From assembly GCA_002753095.1 (NCBI GenBank), contig PDZU01000022.1:1-44882 (forward strand): a DNA stretch of 44,882 nucleotides, read 5' to 3'. Both the position numbers and the translations under genes were made by a program. This DNA is from Magnetococcales bacterium. GTDB taxonomy: Bacteria > Pseudomonadota > Magnetococcia > Magnetococcales > Magnetaquicoccaceae. The notes beneath the pieces were generated by a model. That model made no database searches. It was given only the letters and a program-made list of their open reading frames with translations, and was not told the origin of the DNA. Every line of letters starts with the position of its first letter. The stretch's first letter is position 1. Shown piece after piece: positions 1 through 9,156 of this stretch.

Positions 1-208
1 GCCCACACCGATGACTACCAGATTTTGAAAGATCGTTGCCTGAACTCTTCTCGTTTCAGGCGGCCTCCCCGGCCAGACCCAGAAGATACAAAATCCCCCC
101 CGCTAAGTCAAAGGAAAAATGAAGCCGTTTGCATTTTTTTGCCAAAATTGTGCCGAGCGCTTGGAAATCCATTTTTAATCAATAGGATACCAAGCACCTT
201 ATCCGACA
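1..208. other. Left edge without a supported gene
   Basis: Non-coding as far as I can tell; open frames here are shadows of the methyltransferase-glycosyltransferase gene or run off the edge without a ribosome site. A short imperfect inverted repeat (about 40-60) is present and no T-run follows it. Confidence 0.4.
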
Positions 209-1594
209 CTATTGTCCCGAGATTATCGTGCGGGGCGTCACCATGGGCAACAACTGTGGCCAAAGTGCGGCCAAGCGGTGACCTGAAGCCGTATAGGCAG
301 GTGGTTCTTGCACCCCACGCTCTGAGTTGTGATAGCACAGCGCATCCACGATATACACCCCCTGCTGATGTACGCGATAGCGGGTCGCCAAATCGGCCCC
401 ATACAGATACCATCCCAAAGCGCTGTCCATGCCTGGGTATTGACTCTTGTGAATGGCAAAAAGACAATCATCCACCGTATCCACCTGGGCAGGCAATGGA
501 TCAGGATGTGCGAAGATGTTCTGCCGATCCACGATCCGACCACTCAGCACTGCTTGGCGACCACGGCGACTGGCCCCATTGACGCCAATCATACCAAACG
601 ATCCATATTTGGCTTCCACCTCGAGAATCCGCTGGCAAAACTGGCGGTCCCATCCTTCCGGCAGATAGACATCCTGATGGACAAAGACCACAATTTCATT
701 CTGGGCTTCCCGCAAACCGTTCGCCAGTGCCTCTGCTGCCGAATTTTGGTTGTTGAGACGAATGATCTGGTGTGGATGCTCTTGCTGGAAAATAGCAGAA
801 CTCAGCAGGTAGTCGCCCCAAATCTGCGGATTGCTCGTTGGCACGATAAAGGTCAGGGCAAAGGGATCCGGGAATGACTGTTCCTGGACCGGATCCAGCC
901 GTCCTTTGAAAATGAATTGAAATGCGGACACGTAGCGCAGGAAGCGATCTTTGTCCAATCCTAAATGGTTCCGACACCCCTCCAACGCTGCCAGCATCCC
1001 GGCGCGACTCTCAGGCGTATAGCGCGCAAAGGCGGGGTGATCGGGCATGGACTCCGGATCTGGAACGAATCCTAACAGCTCCGGGATCAATCCCGCATCC
1101 AACAGCAATTTAATGGCATCACTATAGGTAAAAAAACGGATGTGCGTCCTATCCAGCAAACCGCCATCCTGATATTGAAACGCGCTGCACAGCAAGGATG
1201 CGATGATTTGATGGTTTTGGGCATTTGGAAAACAACAAAGCATAAATCCATCTGGTTTTAAATATTTTTTAATCTTTTCAAGCGCCTGTTTTGGATGATA
1301 TAGATGTTCGAGAACATCACCAAACACAATGCAATCATACGATGCCAATTCCAATGGCAAATCGTCCGTCTCCACGTTGGCACAGTACACGTGGTCAAGA
1401 TGTTGTGTTGCAATCTGTGCGGCTGGAGGATAAATTTCTACCCCGTCATAAACAACAGCAGGATTGCGCGCTTTGACCCGGTTACCCAGTCCACCTGTAC
1501 CGCAGCCAATATCCAACACCCGTGTGGCTGTTGCAGGAATCAGATTAAACAGGTTGCCATTGTAATGTACTGGTAAATGAGATGGATTTGCCAT
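209..1594 (-). CDS. SAM methyltransferase-glycosyltransferase fusion protein
   Basis: Predicted two-domain cytoplasmic enzyme of about 461 residues. The N-terminal half is a class I SAM-dependent methyltransferase: motif I VLDIGCGTG lies at about residues 26-34, followed by the FGDVLEHLYHP segment typical of Methyltransf_11/23-like enzymes. The C-terminal part begins LTFIVPTS and contains VVFVHQDVYLPEGW, as in family-2-like glycosyltransferases with an HQDV motif. The natural substrate is probably a surface glycan or a glycolipid (inference). I chose the ATG at 1594 because AGAGGT sits just upstream. In-frame starts at 1636 and 1717 are possible but have weaker ribosome sites. It diverges from the next glycosyltransferase gene, which suggests a glycan locus continuing to the left of the window. 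Confidence 0.75.
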   Translation of the reverse strand: MANPSHLPVHYNGNLFNLIPATATRVLDIGCGTGGLGNRVKARNPAVVYDGVEIYPPAAQIATQHLDHVYCANVETDDLPLELASYDCIVFGDVLEHLYHPKQALEKIKKYLKPDGFMLCCFPNAQNHQIIASLLCSAFQYQDGGLLDRTHIRFFTYSDAIKLLLDAGLIPELLGFVPDPESMPDHPAFARYTPESRAGMLAALEGCRNHLGLDKDRFLRYVSAFQFIFKGRLDPVQEQSFPDPFALTFIVPTSNPQIWGDYLLSSAIFQQEHPHQIIRLNNQNSAAEALANGLREAQNEIVVFVHQDVYLPEGWDRQFCQRILEVEAKYGSFGMIGVNGASRRGRQAVLSGRIVDRQNIFAHPDPLPAQVDTVDDCLFAIHKSQYPGMDSALGWYLYGADLATRYRVHQQGVYIVDALCYHNSERGVQEPPAYTASGHRLAALWPQLLPMVTPRTIISGQ

Positions 1595-1778
1595 TTTACC
1601 TCTGTTTGACGGAGTAAGTTCACCTGCAATGTTCATGAACCCTGATACTATGCCCGGACCATTGACCCATGGTAAACAGGGGATGTCACCGGGAACCACG
1701 CACAGTCGCACAACCATGCGATTTGGCGCGGATCACGACGTTGCCCGTCGCAAGTCATCATTTTTTCTGGAGTAACCC

Positions 1779-3329
1779 ATGGATCATCAGCAACTCATTC
1801 AATCACTGCAGAAATTGGATGACGAAAACAATATGGTTGGCATTTTTTCAACAGTGGCCAATGCTGGACTGAAGATCAGCGAGGCCCTGCTTGTCATCAA
1901 CGAGACGCTCCGCCAGCACCGTTACCGCCCTGCCTACATCATCGCTCTGTGGTTGGACACGAATCGGCACAGTAACATAATCATCTCGGTTGCGATATGC
2001 TTTGGTGCCATTCTCTACAACAAGCCGGAAGAATTTCCACGAGGATTGAAAAAGCTGCGCCAACAGGCCGAGAAGCTCAGCCGAAAGGAGTGGACTGTCC
2101 TTTTCGACACCATCATTCACCCCTCCCTGTCGGGTATTGTCGAAACGCTGCATCATCAACCGGTTATCGAGCCGATTGTCCAGCAATTGATCGACTTTTG
2201 CAAGGAGTACATCCCTTTATTTCGCCCCATGTGGGATATGGAAACGCCGCCGCAGCCATTGGAGCTTGACTCCCTACGTCAATTGGCCAAACAGCGGGCA
2301 CAACTCATCCGTTATCCCCTACCCCAACCTGGTCTTGCGCGCCCCACACGAAGAGTAGTCTGTTTCATGAAGGATTTTTATATTCTGCACCGTATTACCC
2401 ATGCCATGAATGCCTATGGTTGGCAGGCCACTGCCTACGGTACTGCGGACTGGGGTATTCATCTGCAGGATGACATCAGAAGCGTTTATCATTTGGGCAA
2501 AGAACCTCCCATAGATCTGCTTGTCGTATACACGGATCAGATCATTGCCACCCCTTTACAGTTGAAAGCTTTCATGCTTTTGATCAAGCAGTTGCGCGTA
2601 ATCAATCCGCAGATGAAGGTTGTTTCGGTCTCCTGTGATGCCTGGGGGACGCGATGGGGACTATCGGATGGAGAGCCATGTTGTTTCCGGCCTGATATTT
2701 ACACCATTCTCGAGCAGGTTGATGCCATCTGGAGTTCGGATTCACCCAGCCTGCCTTTGTGGCAGGATCCTCGATTTACCGATAAAATATTCCATTCACA
2801 CCTGCCGCATGCCGGCTACAAGGGCTCAACCGATCGCCCCTTTCATCCCGTCATGTTTTACTGTGGAGACAAAATTTTTCCTGAACATTGGCACCGCACC
2901 TTCTGGTTGACGGCAGCCGAGCAGTTCCGCCTGCCCATCACTGCACAAACACATTTACATCTTAGCGACGGTCTGCCACCCCTAGAGAGTTATCGGGGCC
3001 ATCTCAACCGGTTGGAGGAATCGACCTGTTGTTTGCATTTCAATCGCAAGCAGACGCTTGCAACGATTGTGACCCATCGCAGTTTTGAAGCGCCCATCAC
3101 TGGAGCTTTACTTATCCAAGAGTTTGCTCCAGACATGCACCGCTTTTTTATCCCTGGTGAGCATTATCTTGAGTTCAATTCCATGGCCGAACTGCGCGCC
3201 ATTGCCCAATTCATTCAGGAAGAGCCGGAACATGCCGACGCCATGCGCAAGCGGGGTTATGCATTTGCCCATCAATGGTACAGCGATGAAAAATTGATCG
3301 GTTATCTGGATCAACGCCTGTGGCCCTGA
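1779..3329 (+). CDS. CgeB-like family 1 glycosyltransferase
   Basis: Protein of 516 residues. The last 90 or so residues match the pattern of the Glyco_trans_1_2 (CgeB-like) domain: a RSFEAPITGALLIQEF block, then a GEHYLEF segment and a helix ending in QEEPEHADAMRKRGYAFA. This is the nucleotide-sugar-binding half of GT-B glycosyltransferases. The N-terminal 200 residues are helical with no motif I recognise. The middle section resembles the acceptor-side Rossmann half. A GGAGT ribosome site precedes the ATG by 5-6 bases. It diverges from the methyltransferase-glycosyltransferase gene, so both probably act on the same polysaccharide or glycoprotein. Donor and acceptor cannot be told from sequence. 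Confidence 0.65.
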   Translation: MDHQQLIQSLQKLDDENNMVGIFSTVANAGLKISEALLVINETLRQHRYRPAYIIALWLDTNRHSNIIISVAICFGAILYNKPEEFPRGLKKLRQQAEKLSRKEWTVLFDTIIHPSLSGIVETLHHQPVIEPIVQQLIDFCKEYIPLFRPMWDMETPPQPLELDSLRQLAKQRAQLIRYPLPQPGLARPTRRVVCFMKDFYILHRITHAMNAYGWQATAYGTADWGIHLQDDIRSVYHLGKEPPIDLLVVYTDQIIATPLQLKAFMLLIKQLRVINPQMKVVSVSCDAWGTRWGLSDGEPCCFRPDIYTILEQVDAIWSSDSPSLPLWQDPRFTDKIFHSHLPHAGYKGSTDRPFHPVMFYCGDKIFPEHWHRTFWLTAAEQFRLPITAQTHLHLSDGLPPLESYRGHLNRLEESTCCLHFNRKQTLATIVTHRSFEAPITGALLIQEFAPDMHRFFIPGEHYLEFNSMAELRAIAQFIQEEPEHADAMRKRGYAFAHQWYSDEKLIGYLDQRLWP

Positions 3330-3387
3330 TACAGCGCCGCAGACCACGGCGGCCCTCCATTCATGCCCTGTCCGCCACTATCTGCCG

Positions 3388-4413
3388 TCATTCACGCAGA
3401 TGGTGTCTGACCCAGGGATGCAGGGCAGACGAGTGGGGCTGCAGCCAACCAGCTTGCTGCAGTTCAACAGATTCCGGGCTCTCTGCATCCGGTACTGCCC
3501 CTGCCTCCTGCCGGGCCAGTGTCTGCAGCAACGGCCAGTGTGAAGCGGGGGCGGGCCAGATGGCGCTGGCATAATGCTGGAGCAGGCGTTGCAATTGCTG
3601 TTCGGGGGGAGCGGCTTCCCACAATGGAGCAAGCTGGGCTGAATTGGCCAAATTGCCTTGATAATAGACCGAGATCATCCGGGCAAACAGCGTCAGCAGC
3701 AGAGGATGGCCACGCAATCCTTTCACGAGGGGACGCAGGTCGGCAAACTTGCCCCGCACGCCCAGTTCATGCAGCAGTTGCATGGCCTCATTCTCTCTGA
3801 ATGGTTCCAGGGTCAGTACCGGCACGGCATCCTCTTTTGTCTGACTGACAGATAGTACCAGCAAACGATTTTGCCAGTCCCCGCCCTCTGCTTGCGTGGC
3901 AATCATCCCGTCTGCCTCGTCCATCAGAAAAACCGCCGGTTGCTGTGCCAGTGTCGATAGCAACTCCGACAAGGATTCACTCTGTTGGCAGTGGCGCACG
4001 GTCAAGGCATGCGTGGTGGTCATCTGTTCGCCCCAGTGCTGCAGCAGGCGGCTTTTTCCGCCCCCTGCCGGAGCCAGCAACCGGACCACGGCCACCTGGG
4101 GATCAGCCAGCCAAAGCGCCAACTGGCTGAGGGCCTTTTGTCGTCCAACCCAGGGCAAGCTGTTGGGCAGACGGCTGCCATCGGCTTGGCGTGGGGCAGG
4201 CGGGGGCACTGTCGGTTCTGGCAGGAGCGGAACCGTTTCTGGTTCTGAGGTGGGCGATGCTGCTGCAGCGCGGCGGCGACCACTCATCTCCTGCGCCTGC
4301 TGGACCAATTTCTGCTGTTCGGCCAACAGGCGCCGCCGCCGACTCCACAAAAAAATCACCGCCACCAGAAACAGAGCTGCCAGTGACACCAGCAGAGAAA
4401 CGTCATCCATCAT
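3388..4413 (-). CDS. Membrane-anchored STAND/AAA-type ATPase, short paralogue
   Basis: Protein of 341 residues with one N-terminal membrane segment (about residues 6-23) followed by a basic stop-transfer stretch (SRRRR), a Pro-rich linker and a P-loop ATPase domain. Walker A is APAGGGKS at 114-121 and Walker B VFLMDEAD at 161-168. A VGR motif precedes the P-loop, as in AAA_16/STAND ATPases. It is clearly paralogous to the larger upstream gene: WVGRQKALSQLALWLADP matches LVGRTTQLRQLDQWLADP there, and the helical region behind the ATPase also aligns. It ends after the presumed winged-helix part and lacks TPRs. Start: paired ATGs at 4413/4410, 22 bases after the upstream stop, hence the same operon. 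The role is unknown. Confidence 0.72.
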   Translation of the reverse strand: MMDDVSLLVSLAALFLVAVIFLWSRRRRLLAEQQKLVQQAQEMSGRRRAAAASPTSEPETVPLLPEPTVPPPAPRQADGSRLPNSLPWVGRQKALSQLALWLADPQVAVVRLLAPAGGGKSRLLQHWGEQMTTTHALTVRHCQQSESLSELLSTLAQQPAVFLMDEADGMIATQAEGGDWQNRLLVLSVSQTKEDAVPVLTLEPFRENEAMQLLHELGVRGKFADLRPLVKGLRGHPLLLTLFARMISVYYQGNLANSAQLAPLWEAAPPEQQLQRLLQHYASAIWPAPASHWPLLQTLARQEAGAVPDAESPESVELQQAGWLQPHSSALHPWVRHHLRE

Positions 4414-4435
4414 TGCCCCCGATTTCCAGAAAATA

Positions 4436-7285
4436 TCAATGGCCACGGGCCGCCAGCCAGCGGTTGCGCAATCCTTTGGCAGCCTCGCGATGTTGGCCAT
4501 ATTCGGTTTGGTTAATCAAAGTTTCGATGCGGGTGACCACCTCTTCCACTTCACTAACGCGCCGGTCATCCAGCAGCAGTTCACCCTGCAACAAACACCC
4601 GTCCACCTCCAGAAGCGGCAACTGCCAGCGGCGGGCAATTTCCAGTGCGGCGGCCAAATCCCACCAGGCTGCCTGACGATCCCCCTGTTGGCGCAAAATG
4701 GCGGCGCGATGGCAAAGAATATCCCCCAACAGTGGTGTTTCTCCTTCGCGTTCTTCGGCCATCATGGTGGCCTGCAACAGGGCGGTCATGGCGGCCCCCA
4801 CATCGCCCATACTGGCCAATACCCGGCCTTGGTTGAGCAGATTGATCACCTGACAGAGGGGTTGATTGGCCAAGTCTTGTCTTTTCTGGAGTCCTTTCAG
4901 CTCTTCCAGCAACTCAGCTGGAGATGCGTTTTGTTGCTCCAGTCGCAACTCCAGGCGCACCCGTTCCACCATGGCCAGAAAGGGGAGCCATTCGGGTGCC
5001 AGGGTATCGATTGCCGGTTTGCCTGCCTCTTGGAAGGCGTTCAGGCTGGCTGACCAATCGCCCAGACGAAACAGAACAATGGCCTGTTTACTGTGCAGCA
5101 ACCAGCGCAGCAGGGGCAATTGATGGCGTTCGGCCCACTGTTTACCCTGTTCGGCGCTCTCCAGGGCGGCGCGCAGACGACCGGTAGCCATTTGCAGGTC
5201 ACAGAGTACAGCGGCGGCCATGGCACCACCGTGGGGTGAGCCCCGTTGCATTTCCAGACGCACACCCTCTTCCAGCAGTTGCAGGGCTTCACTGAGACGC
5301 CCCACGGCGGTCAGGCAAAAGGTGGCTTCGGCCAGCAACCAGGAGCGATCTTCCGGGCTGAGGTCACCCCGCACGGGTGGAGAATCCCAACCGGTTGGAA
5401 AAAAGGCAGACAGGGCCATCAGATCCGAGCTATAGGCGCCCAGGGTTGCCAGACTGAAGCAGGCTTGTTGCCGACGGATACGTTGCAAAAAGAGGCCATG
5501 CAGTGTCTGCCGGTAGCGGCCGGAACGGCAACCGTGTTGCACGGCGCGGTAGAGTGGTTCCAGGCCGATACGACCTTCGGGCAGCTCTTTTTCCCCGGCT
5601 TGTTGAAAATGGTTACAGAGGATTTCGTGGGCTTGACACAGGGGATTTTCCCAGGAAGGTGCTGCATCTTCGTCCATATCGGCGATCCAGGTGGTATATT
5701 CTTCTTCCAGATCTTTGGTAAAGTAGTCCCGAATGACTGGGTGCATTTGCCATCCGCAGTGGGTGGAATAGGGTGCCAGCAGGGCGGCCTGTTCCAGTTC
5801 GTCGAAGAGGGTGGCGCAGGCGGCAAAGTCCAGGTCGCGCAGGGGGGCGGCCAGATGGGCGTTGGCACGGATGGTTTGCCACTCTTCATCGCGCATGGGA
5901 CGATCCAGCAGCCCAAAGAGGCGGAGGGTCAAGCCATGTGGGGTATGTTTTGGCCAGACGGTTTGGTCGTAATAGGCCAAAAGTTTTTGGCACTGTTCGC
6001 CGGGTTCTGCCTCTTCCAGCCAACGTTCCAGATCCAGAATGCTGGGTCCATTGTCTCGTTCGGAGCGGGTCAGCACTCCTCCCAGCAGCATCAAGGTCAA
6101 GGCGTGTCCGTGCAGTTGCCGCACCATTTCTGGCAACCGTTTGCGATAGATCCCATCCACCCCCAATTTATTCAGCAACTGCACCCCTTCCCGTTCGTTC
6201 AGGTTGGGCAACGCCAGGGTACGGCAAACGGTGCTTTGTGGTCGCCAGGCGTACAGGCGACTGGCGCTGCTGGCATCGTCCAAAAGAGCGCGGCGGGTGG
6301 TGAGCACCACCAGACTGTTTTTATGTTTGTGGTCTGAGGAAGGCTGTGCCACATGCCGAATGAAATGGTACATACCCGGATCGGCGAAGGTATCGGCCAA
6401 CGATTCACCGGGGGTTCCTTGGGGATATTGCAACAGTTCCACCCCATCCAGGATGAGCAGGGCGGCCTGGGCGCGCAATAAGTTGCTCAGTCGGACGGCT
6501 CTTTTTTCTTCGCTGTCCGGCAAGGCGCCTTCGTGGCCGAAAAAGCGCAGGGCGCGCACGAAGAAGAGCCCAGAACTGCCGGGACCGCTACTGGCTGCAC
6601 GGGCATGGGCGATGGAGGCTTGGGGAAAGCTCCAGGCAAAGACGCGTCGTGCGCCTCCGAAGCGGGGTTGCAGTGCATCCAGCCATTGGTCGAGCAGGGC
6701 TGATTTACCGGTTCCGGCGGGGGCGACACAGCTCACCAGGGCCACGGACGGATCGGCCAACCATTGGTCCAACTGGCGCAATTGGGTGGTACGTCCCACC
6801 AGGGGGATCAAATTGCTGGGCAGACAGGTTAATTCGCAGCGCACGGTCTGCTGTTTTTCCGATGGGTTGGCTGCAGGACGACCACGGCGCCAGCGACGCC
6901 AACCCCACAGCAGCATAGCGATGGTGGCGAGCAGCGGAGCAACGATCCACAACAGTTCCACGTAGCCATTGGAGAGTGGCTCTTGCGGGGCAGGCGGAGG
7001 CTCTGCCATGGGGGGATTTTCCACTGCTGGAGGAGGCGGTGGCGGGACTACTGCTGCAGGTTGCGTTTTTAGCCGTTTGTCATCCAGGTGCAGGGGTTGA
7101 TCGGCGCCGGCAACGGTGATGCGGGAGAGGTCGATGCGTTCACCCGGGTGATTGTGTGCTGGGTTGGAGAGTTGTCCTGACAGCTGCAACAGGAGTTCTG
7201 TTGCCGCCCATACCCTTTGTGTGGCTGACAGGAGGGTCAGCAGGCCACATGAGAGGATGAATAGAAACAAGAAGCGCCGCTTCAT
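4436..7285 (-). CDS. Membrane-anchored STAND-type ATPase with C-terminal TPR-like repeats
   Basis: Protein of about 949 residues. A signal sequence (residues 1-27, ending RVWA) and a Pro-rich stretch (about 75-105) lead to a second hydrophobic segment (about 111-128) followed by WRRWRRGR. The first 110 residues are therefore predicted outside the cytoplasmic membrane and the rest inside. An ATPase domain follows, with PLVGR at 161-165, Walker A APAGTGKS at 188-195 and Walker B LLILD at 276-280. Repeated helical pairs in the last 300 residues look like MalT/STAND-type TPR repeats. The ATG at 7285 has AGGAGT upstream. STAND proteins usually sense a signal through the repeats and switch on an effector; here the effector or partner is unknown. 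Its short paralogue follows in the same operon. Confidence 0.78.
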   Translation of the reverse strand: MKRRFLFLFILSCGLLTLLSATQRVWAATELLLQLSGQLSNPAHNHPGERIDLSRITVAGADQPLHLDDKRLKTQPAAVVPPPPPPAVENPPMAEPPPAPQEPLSNGYVELLWIVAPLLATIAMLLWGWRRWRRGRPAANPSEKQQTVRCELTCLPSNLIPLVGRTTQLRQLDQWLADPSVALVSCVAPAGTGKSALLDQWLDALQPRFGGARRVFAWSFPQASIAHARAASSGPGSSGLFFVRALRFFGHEGALPDSEEKRAVRLSNLLRAQAALLILDGVELLQYPQGTPGESLADTFADPGMYHFIRHVAQPSSDHKHKNSLVVLTTRRALLDDASSASRLYAWRPQSTVCRTLALPNLNEREGVQLLNKLGVDGIYRKRLPEMVRQLHGHALTLMLLGGVLTRSERDNGPSILDLERWLEEAEPGEQCQKLLAYYDQTVWPKHTPHGLTLRLFGLLDRPMRDEEWQTIRANAHLAAPLRDLDFAACATLFDELEQAALLAPYSTHCGWQMHPVIRDYFTKDLEEEYTTWIADMDEDAAPSWENPLCQAHEILCNHFQQAGEKELPEGRIGLEPLYRAVQHGCRSGRYRQTLHGLFLQRIRRQQACFSLATLGAYSSDLMALSAFFPTGWDSPPVRGDLSPEDRSWLLAEATFCLTAVGRLSEALQLLEEGVRLEMQRGSPHGGAMAAAVLCDLQMATGRLRAALESAEQGKQWAERHQLPLLRWLLHSKQAIVLFRLGDWSASLNAFQEAGKPAIDTLAPEWLPFLAMVERVRLELRLEQQNASPAELLEELKGLQKRQDLANQPLCQVINLLNQGRVLASMGDVGAAMTALLQATMMAEEREGETPLLGDILCHRAAILRQQGDRQAAWWDLAAALEIARRWQLPLLEVDGCLLQGELLLDDRRVSEVEEVVTRIETLINQTEYGQHREAAKGLRNRWLAARGH

Positions 7286-7345
7286 GATCGATGACTCCTG
7301 ATGGACCGGGGCCAAGGTTTGCGCACCCGGAAGGCTCCCTGGTAC

Positions 7346-7365
7346 TGCACAGTGGGGGCTGTGCA
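7346..7365. promoter_or_regulatory. Inverted repeat in the divergent ATPase/secreted-protein promoter region
   Basis: A perfect 7-base inverted repeat, TGCACAG (7346-7352) and CTGTGCA (7359-7365), is separated by six bases (TGGGGG). It lies between the starts of the divergent STAND ATPase gene and the secreted-protein gene, 61 bases upstream of the former. It could be an operator shared by both genes or simply a hairpin in the ATPase leader. Assigned by pattern only. Confidence 0.35.
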
Positions 7366-7385
7366 TGACATGGTCTGATGTTTGC

Positions 7386-7414
7386 TTGCCTTTATCCGGC
7401 AAAAGTTCTATAGA
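7386..7414 (+). promoter_or_regulatory. Candidate sigma-70-type promoter
   Basis: TTGCCT (7386-7391), a 17-base spacer and TATAGA (7409-7414) resemble -35 and -10 boxes. A transcript starting near 7421 would have a 36-base leader before the GTG at 7457. Pattern match only. Confidence 0.4.
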
Positions 7415-7456
7415 TTGTGGCTTGATTGTTTCGTTTTGTCCATTGAGGAAAGCACT

Positions 7457-8272
7457 GTGCCTACCAAAATACCGAACAGAATAAAGTCTGGCCGTCGCCA
7501 AGGGATGAGCACCGCCTTGTTGTGGCTTGGATTATCGTTGACTGGCAATGGGATGGCTGCCGGGATACATCATCATGGTTGTGAGAACCCGGTAGCGGAT
7601 GTCCAGGTTTGCTGGGATGCGCAGGGTGATTCGGGCGAGGAGTATGCCCCTTTTTCCGACGTGCATCTTTTGCCGATTGCCCAATTCAGGCAAGGTGAGA
7701 CGCAATTGTTGCCGGAGTATTCCCGATCCATCTTCCGGCAATTACTGCCCAGTGGTTTGGCGGACAACCTGACGCAGGAGTGGCAACCGGCGACCAGCCT
7801 GGAGGAGGCGATTGCGGTGGCGCGGTTGCATCAGTGGGGATTGACGTTGTGGATTTCGCCCCGGCAGTTGCGGGAGAGTAGTCCCAATGCTTCTGGGATT
7901 GTTGATCTGGATGTTTATCTGATCAAGCATGGCAAGCCGTTGCGGACTTTGCGGGTACGGGCGGAGTCTCAGCCCAATGTACCTGGCAAGGGTGTTGAGG
8001 TTGGCACGTCGGTTGGTGCTTTGCTGGTGGCGACGGGTGCGGCTTTTACCAATCCGATTGCATCTGCCAGTACGGTGGTAGGCAGTGTTGCCATGGCGCC
8101 GCACCATCCACCGGAATCGGGGCGACCGATGGAGTTGTTGAGTGAGTATGCTATTCGTCAGATGTTGACGACCTTCAAGTATCCCATGGAGCAGTTGCAA
8201 ACCACGCCGGAAGCCGCCAAGAGCAAGCAGATGGCGACCGAGTGGGTGGACCAATTTTTTGCCCCAAAATAG
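7457..8272 (+). CDS. Secreted protein of unknown function
   Basis: Predicted exported protein of about 271 residues. The basic n-region (KIPNRIKSGRRQ) and hydrophobic stretch ALLWLGLSL ending in GMAAG form a signal peptide. The body has a segment EEAIAVARLHQWGLTLWIS followed by a GIVDLDVYLIKHGKPLRTLRV strand pair. This pattern resembles envelope lipoproteins that compute a stress or assembly-related TolB-N-like fold, such as DUF4823-type proteins, but the match is weak. A hydrophobic Gly/Ala-rich stretch follows at mid-C-terminus (GALLVATGAAF). I chose the GTG at 7457 because GAGGAA lies 8 bases upstream; an ATG at 7505 is the alternative. It diverges from the membrane ATPase operon and may work with it. 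Confidence 0.6.
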   Translation: MPTKIPNRIKSGRRQGMSTALLWLGLSLTGNGMAAGIHHHGCENPVADVQVCWDAQGDSGEEYAPFSDVHLLPIAQFRQGETQLLPEYSRSIFRQLLPSGLADNLTQEWQPATSLEEAIAVARLHQWGLTLWISPRQLRESSPNASGIVDLDVYLIKHGKPLRTLRVRAESQPNVPGKGVEVGTSVGALLVATGAAFTNPIASASTVVGSVAMAPHHPPESGRPMELLSEYAIRQMLTTFKYPMEQLQTTPEAAKSKQMATEWVDQFFAPK

Positions 8273-8281
8273 TGAGGCAAG

Positions 8282-9145
8282 GTGTTTAAAACAGTCAAAA
8301 ATCTGGTATGGGCCTTTGACGCCGAATGGATTCCGGATCCCAAGGCGGGTCGTTTGCTTTATGACATTCCTGGGGATGTCCCTGATGCTGAGGTCATGCA
8401 GGAGATGTGGCGGCGGGGTGGAGCGACGGAGGAGAATCCGACCCCTTATTTGAAGACCGTTTTGTGTCGGGTGGTCTCCATTGTGGTGGTGCAGCGTTCG
8501 TTGCACAAGGATGGCCGGGTCACTTTAAATTTGTTACCGTTACCCAAGGGACAGGCGGTATCGATCCACCAGGAGACGGAGGCCAACATTGTTGGCACTT
8601 TTCTGGAGGCGATGGGTGAGCGGCAGCCGCAACTGGTGGGTTACAACTCGTTGGGGGCGGATTTGCGTATTTTGGTGCAGCGGGCCATCACCATGGGGTT
8701 GCGTTGTCCTCGGTTTGCTTTTCGTCCCAACAAGCCTTGGGAGGGGGTAGATTATTTTGCCCGTGGTGGTGAGTCTCATCTTGACTTGAAGGATTACGCC
8801 ACGCCGGGCTGGGGGAGTGGTTCGCCTTCGTTGCATGAGTTGGCGGTATTATCGGGCATTCCTGGCAAGTTGGATACGCAGGGTGATCAGGTACCTCTCA
8901 TGTGGTTGGAGGGCAAGCTGGAGGAGATTATTGCTTACAATGAGTGTGATGCGTTGACCACGTATTTGGTCTGGCTACGGATGTCTCATTTTGCTGGCCA
9001 CTTCAGCAGTGAGGAATATTTATTGGAGCAGGAGCGGGTTTGGCAATTGTTGGAGCAGGAGGCTGGCAACAAGCCACATTTGGCGCGCTTTTCTGCTGCC
9101 TGGCAACAGTTGGCAGGGGATCGGCATCCTGCGCGGGTGCGTTGA
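8282..9145 (+). CDS. Predicted 3'-5' exonuclease, PolB-like (DEDDy type)
   Basis: Protein of 287 residues resembling the DNA_pol_B_exo2 family of stand-alone proofreading-type exonucleases. The three DEDD motifs are visible: Exo I at FDAEW (residues 12-16), Exo II in VGYNSLGADLRIL and Exo III in YNECDALTTYLVWLR, where the Tyr/Asp arrangement fits the DEDDy class. The family trims 3' ends of DNA or RNA using two metal ions; the cellular substrate is not known. It starts with GTG, preceded by GAGG, 9 bases after the secreted-protein stop. sspB follows 11 bases downstream, so the three may be co-transcribed. Family assignment is fairly firm, biological role open. Confidence 0.75.
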   Translation: MFKTVKNLVWAFDAEWIPDPKAGRLLYDIPGDVPDAEVMQEMWRRGGATEENPTPYLKTVLCRVVSIVVVQRSLHKDGRVTLNLLPLPKGQAVSIHQETEANIVGTFLEAMGERQPQLVGYNSLGADLRILVQRAITMGLRCPRFAFRPNKPWEGVDYFARGGESHLDLKDYATPGWGSGSPSLHELAVLSGIPGKLDTQGDQVPLMWLEGKLEEIIAYNECDALTTYLVWLRMSHFAGHFSSEEYLLEQERVWQLLEQEAGNKPHLARFSAAWQQLAGDRHPARVR

Positions 9146-9156
9146 GGGGTTGATTC

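Noticed and set aside
25-582. Long plus-strand open frames over the left edge
   Set aside because: They lie antisense to the methyltransferase-glycosyltransferase gene, have no ribosome site and show no domain.
5246-6337. A 363-residue frame antisense to the large ATPase
   Set aside because: It is the complement of a clearly coding gene with signal peptide, Walker motifs and a good start; its composition (Gly/Gln/Phe-rich) is typical of an antisense shadow.
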